Assembly (NCBI GenBank): GCA_947074135.1
Contig: CAMTOL010000106.1
Coordinates: 1-7,402, forward strand
Direction: 5' to 3'
DNA length: 7,402 bases
DNA from: an uncultured Rikenellaceae bacterium
GTDB taxonomy: Bacteria; Bacteroidota; Bacteroidia; Bacteroidales; Rikenellaceae
Of this stretch, positions 6,098-7,402 are shown piece after piece; position 1 is the stretch's first letter; each line of letters opens with the position of its first letter. The notes beneath the pieces are model-generated. The model was not told where the DNA came from. It worked only from the letters and a program-made list of their open reading frames with translations, and made no database searches. The translations under genes were made by a program, and so were the position numbers.

Positions 6098-7402
6098 CTA
6101 TTCATTAGCTAATTGATGCACTTGACGAGTTGCAACCTTAGGATTTGCAATTACATTACAACCATTGACGCAACCACCCTCACAGGCCATAACTTCGACC
6201 ATATTGCCAGGACAGTTAGTTGGATAACCCTTCAAATCTCGAATCGACTGCTTATTAATACCGTCAATTACAATTGGTTTCATCTCGATTGAACAGCCAC
6301 TTTGAGCAACCTTAGCAGCTACAGCCGCCGCCACACCTGCAGTAGCAGCATAGCCTCTAGACGATGAATATATAGTTTTATCTAACTCCTGTGTCGCTTC
6401 GGCAGCAATATCAATTCCAAGAGCCACAAGCGCAGTTCCCATCTCTTCAAACGACATCACGAAGTCAACATTAGGATCTTTAATCGCTTCGAAACGTTTA
6501 GCAAGACAAGGACCCACAAAAACAATAGTTGCATCTGGACTCTCTGCTCGCACAATCTCTGCCGAGTAGTACATTGGTGAACGAGTATGCGATACAAACG
6601 GTTTAATTTCAGTGATATGTTTACGGGCTAGTCTATGGTACGAAGGACAGCACGACGTTGTCATAAACTTCTCTCCAGCCTCCATCTTTTCAATAAACTC
6701 TGCCGCCTCGTTGTCGGTTGTCACATCTGCACCTTTTGCAACCTCTTGCACCTCGTCGAAACCAATCTTCTTAATTGCTGACAATATATTTTCGAGGGGT
6801 GCTTTAAATTGACCTGCGATTGCAGGAGCAACAATGGCAACCGTTTTACGCTTCTCGTCTTTTATTGCTTTAAATATATCAACTAAATGAGAACGTTCCA
6901 TTACAGCCCCAAACGGACACGCCGAGATACAACGTCCACAATAGATACACTTCGAGTGGTCGATTTGTTCAAATCCATTCTCGTCTTTTGTAATTGCGCC
7001 AACTGGACAGCTCTCCTCACAAGGCACTGGTTGATAGATAATGGCGTGGAACGGACAATTTTTCATACAGAGTCCACAGTTCACACACTTCGAACTCTCG
7101 ATATGCGCCTGACCGTTAGCAAAAAATATAGCCTTCTTGTTGCAATTGCTCTCGCAAGGACGTGCCACACAACCGCGACACATATTAGTAACCACATAGT
7201 TTACCTTCACACAGGCCGAACAAGCTTCGGTCATTACCGACATCGGGGTTTTACCTACCTCAGTACGCTCAAAAGCTTGAGTGCAATATTCACTAAGTCG
7301 TGTTCGTTCATCTTTTTCGTCATCAATACCAAATCCAAGAACACCCATTGTTCTGAACTTGAGCATCGCACTATCTTTATATATACAACAACGTGTAATC
7401 TC
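6098..7402 (-). CDS. Monomeric cysteine-rich [FeFe] hydrogenase (group B-like), N-terminus cut off by window edge
   Basis: This is a cytoplasmic iron-only hydrogenase that interconverts H2 with protons and electrons. The H-cluster domain carries all three signatures. Counting from Met1 at 7366, these are TSCCPSY (238-243; Cys239 likely proton relay, Cys240 ligand), FVGPCLAKRFE (283-293; Cys287) and EVMACEGGCVNGC (391-403; Cys395, Cys399). Before it lie a cysteine cluster (CSAC, MCRGC, RPCESNC; 49-75) and two ferredoxin-like motifs (CVNCGLCMKNCP, 94-105; CIYCGRCISACP, 140-151), plus CEESCP between them. VGPC instead of the classical MPC at the second signature, and the PSY ending of the first, point to group B rather than clostridial CpI type. 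The frame stays open from 7366 to the right edge and reads EITRCCIYKDSA, resembling the RCCIYK element that precedes this cluster in group B enzymes. The ATG at 7366 is therefore probably internal. HydEFG maturases are not in the window. Confidence 0.92.
   Translation of the reverse strand, partial: EITRCCIYKDSAMLKFRTMGVLGFGIDDEKDERTRLSEYCTQAFERTEVGKTPMSVMTEACSACVKVNYVVTNMCRGCVARPCESNCNKKAIFFANGQAHIESSKCVNCGLCMKNCPFHAIIYQPVPCEESCPVGAITKDENGFEQIDHSKCIYCGRCISACPFGAVMERSHLVDIFKAIKDEKRKTVAIVAPAIAGQFKAPLENILSAIKKIGFDEVQEVAKGADVTTDNEAAEFIEKMEAGEKFMTTSCCPSYHRLARKHITEIKPFVSHTRSPMYYSAEIVRAESPDATIVFVGPCLAKRFEAIKDPNVDFVMSFEEMGTALVALGIDIAAEATQELDKTIYSSSRGYAATAGVAAAVAAKVAQSGCSIEMKPIVIDGINKQSIRDLKGYPTNCPGNMVEVMACEGGCVNGCNVIANPKVATRQVHQLANE

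Noticed and set aside
6612..6812. Plus-strand open frame antisense to the hydrogenase
   Set aside because: It falls opposite the H-cluster domain and has no domain or promoter signal of its own.

Overview
The window looks like chromosomal DNA of an anaerobic Bacteroidota member, probably Bacteroidales. Three observations support this. Starts lack Shine-Dalgarno motifs and sit behind AT-rich leaders. Upstream sequences carry Bacteroidetes-type -7 elements (TAnnTTTG). The gene set combines a TonB-dependent receptor, a monomeric cysteine-rich [FeFe] hydrogenase, a flavodiiron protein and an E. coli-type class II aldolase. A family-level assignment is not safe from this sequence alone.

Layout. 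Positions 1-1685 (minus) hold the N-terminal 561 residues of a TonB-dependent outer-membrane receptor whose C-terminus lies beyond the left edge. A 185-base divergent intergenic region follows, with a promoter-like element facing each way. On the plus strand, thiM (1871-2671) and thiE (2658-3293) overlap by 14 bases. A hairpin terminator at 3305-3334 separates thiE from the convergent minus-strand genes. Reading leftward from the right edge, these are a 5'-truncated [FeFe] hydrogenase (6098 to beyond 7402), a flavodiiron protein (4870-6060), a FlK-like hot-dog thioesterase (4511-4849) and class II fructose-bisphosphate aldolase (3358-4425). The aldolase probably has its own promoter in the 85-base gap before it.

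How the genes work together. ThiM phosphorylates salvaged hydroxyethylthiazole, and ThiE joins the product to HMP pyrophosphate to make thiamine phosphate. The divergent receptor could import a thiamine-related compound, but no TPP riboswitch is visible and its substrate is unproven. The hydrogenase and flavodiiron protein sit 37 bases apart and form a plausible redox or oxygen-protection unit in an anaerobe. The thioesterase lies 20 bases further on and probably belongs to the same transcript. Fructose-bisphosphate aldolase is a central glycolytic enzyme.

No mobile element, CRISPR array, tRNA or rRNA was recognised, and no gene-free stretch exceeds 300 bases. I did not find a clearly new system. 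The most interesting points are the hydrogenase/flavodiiron/thioesterase cluster, the hydrogenase reading frame that continues past the right edge, and the receptor next to thiME without a riboswitch.
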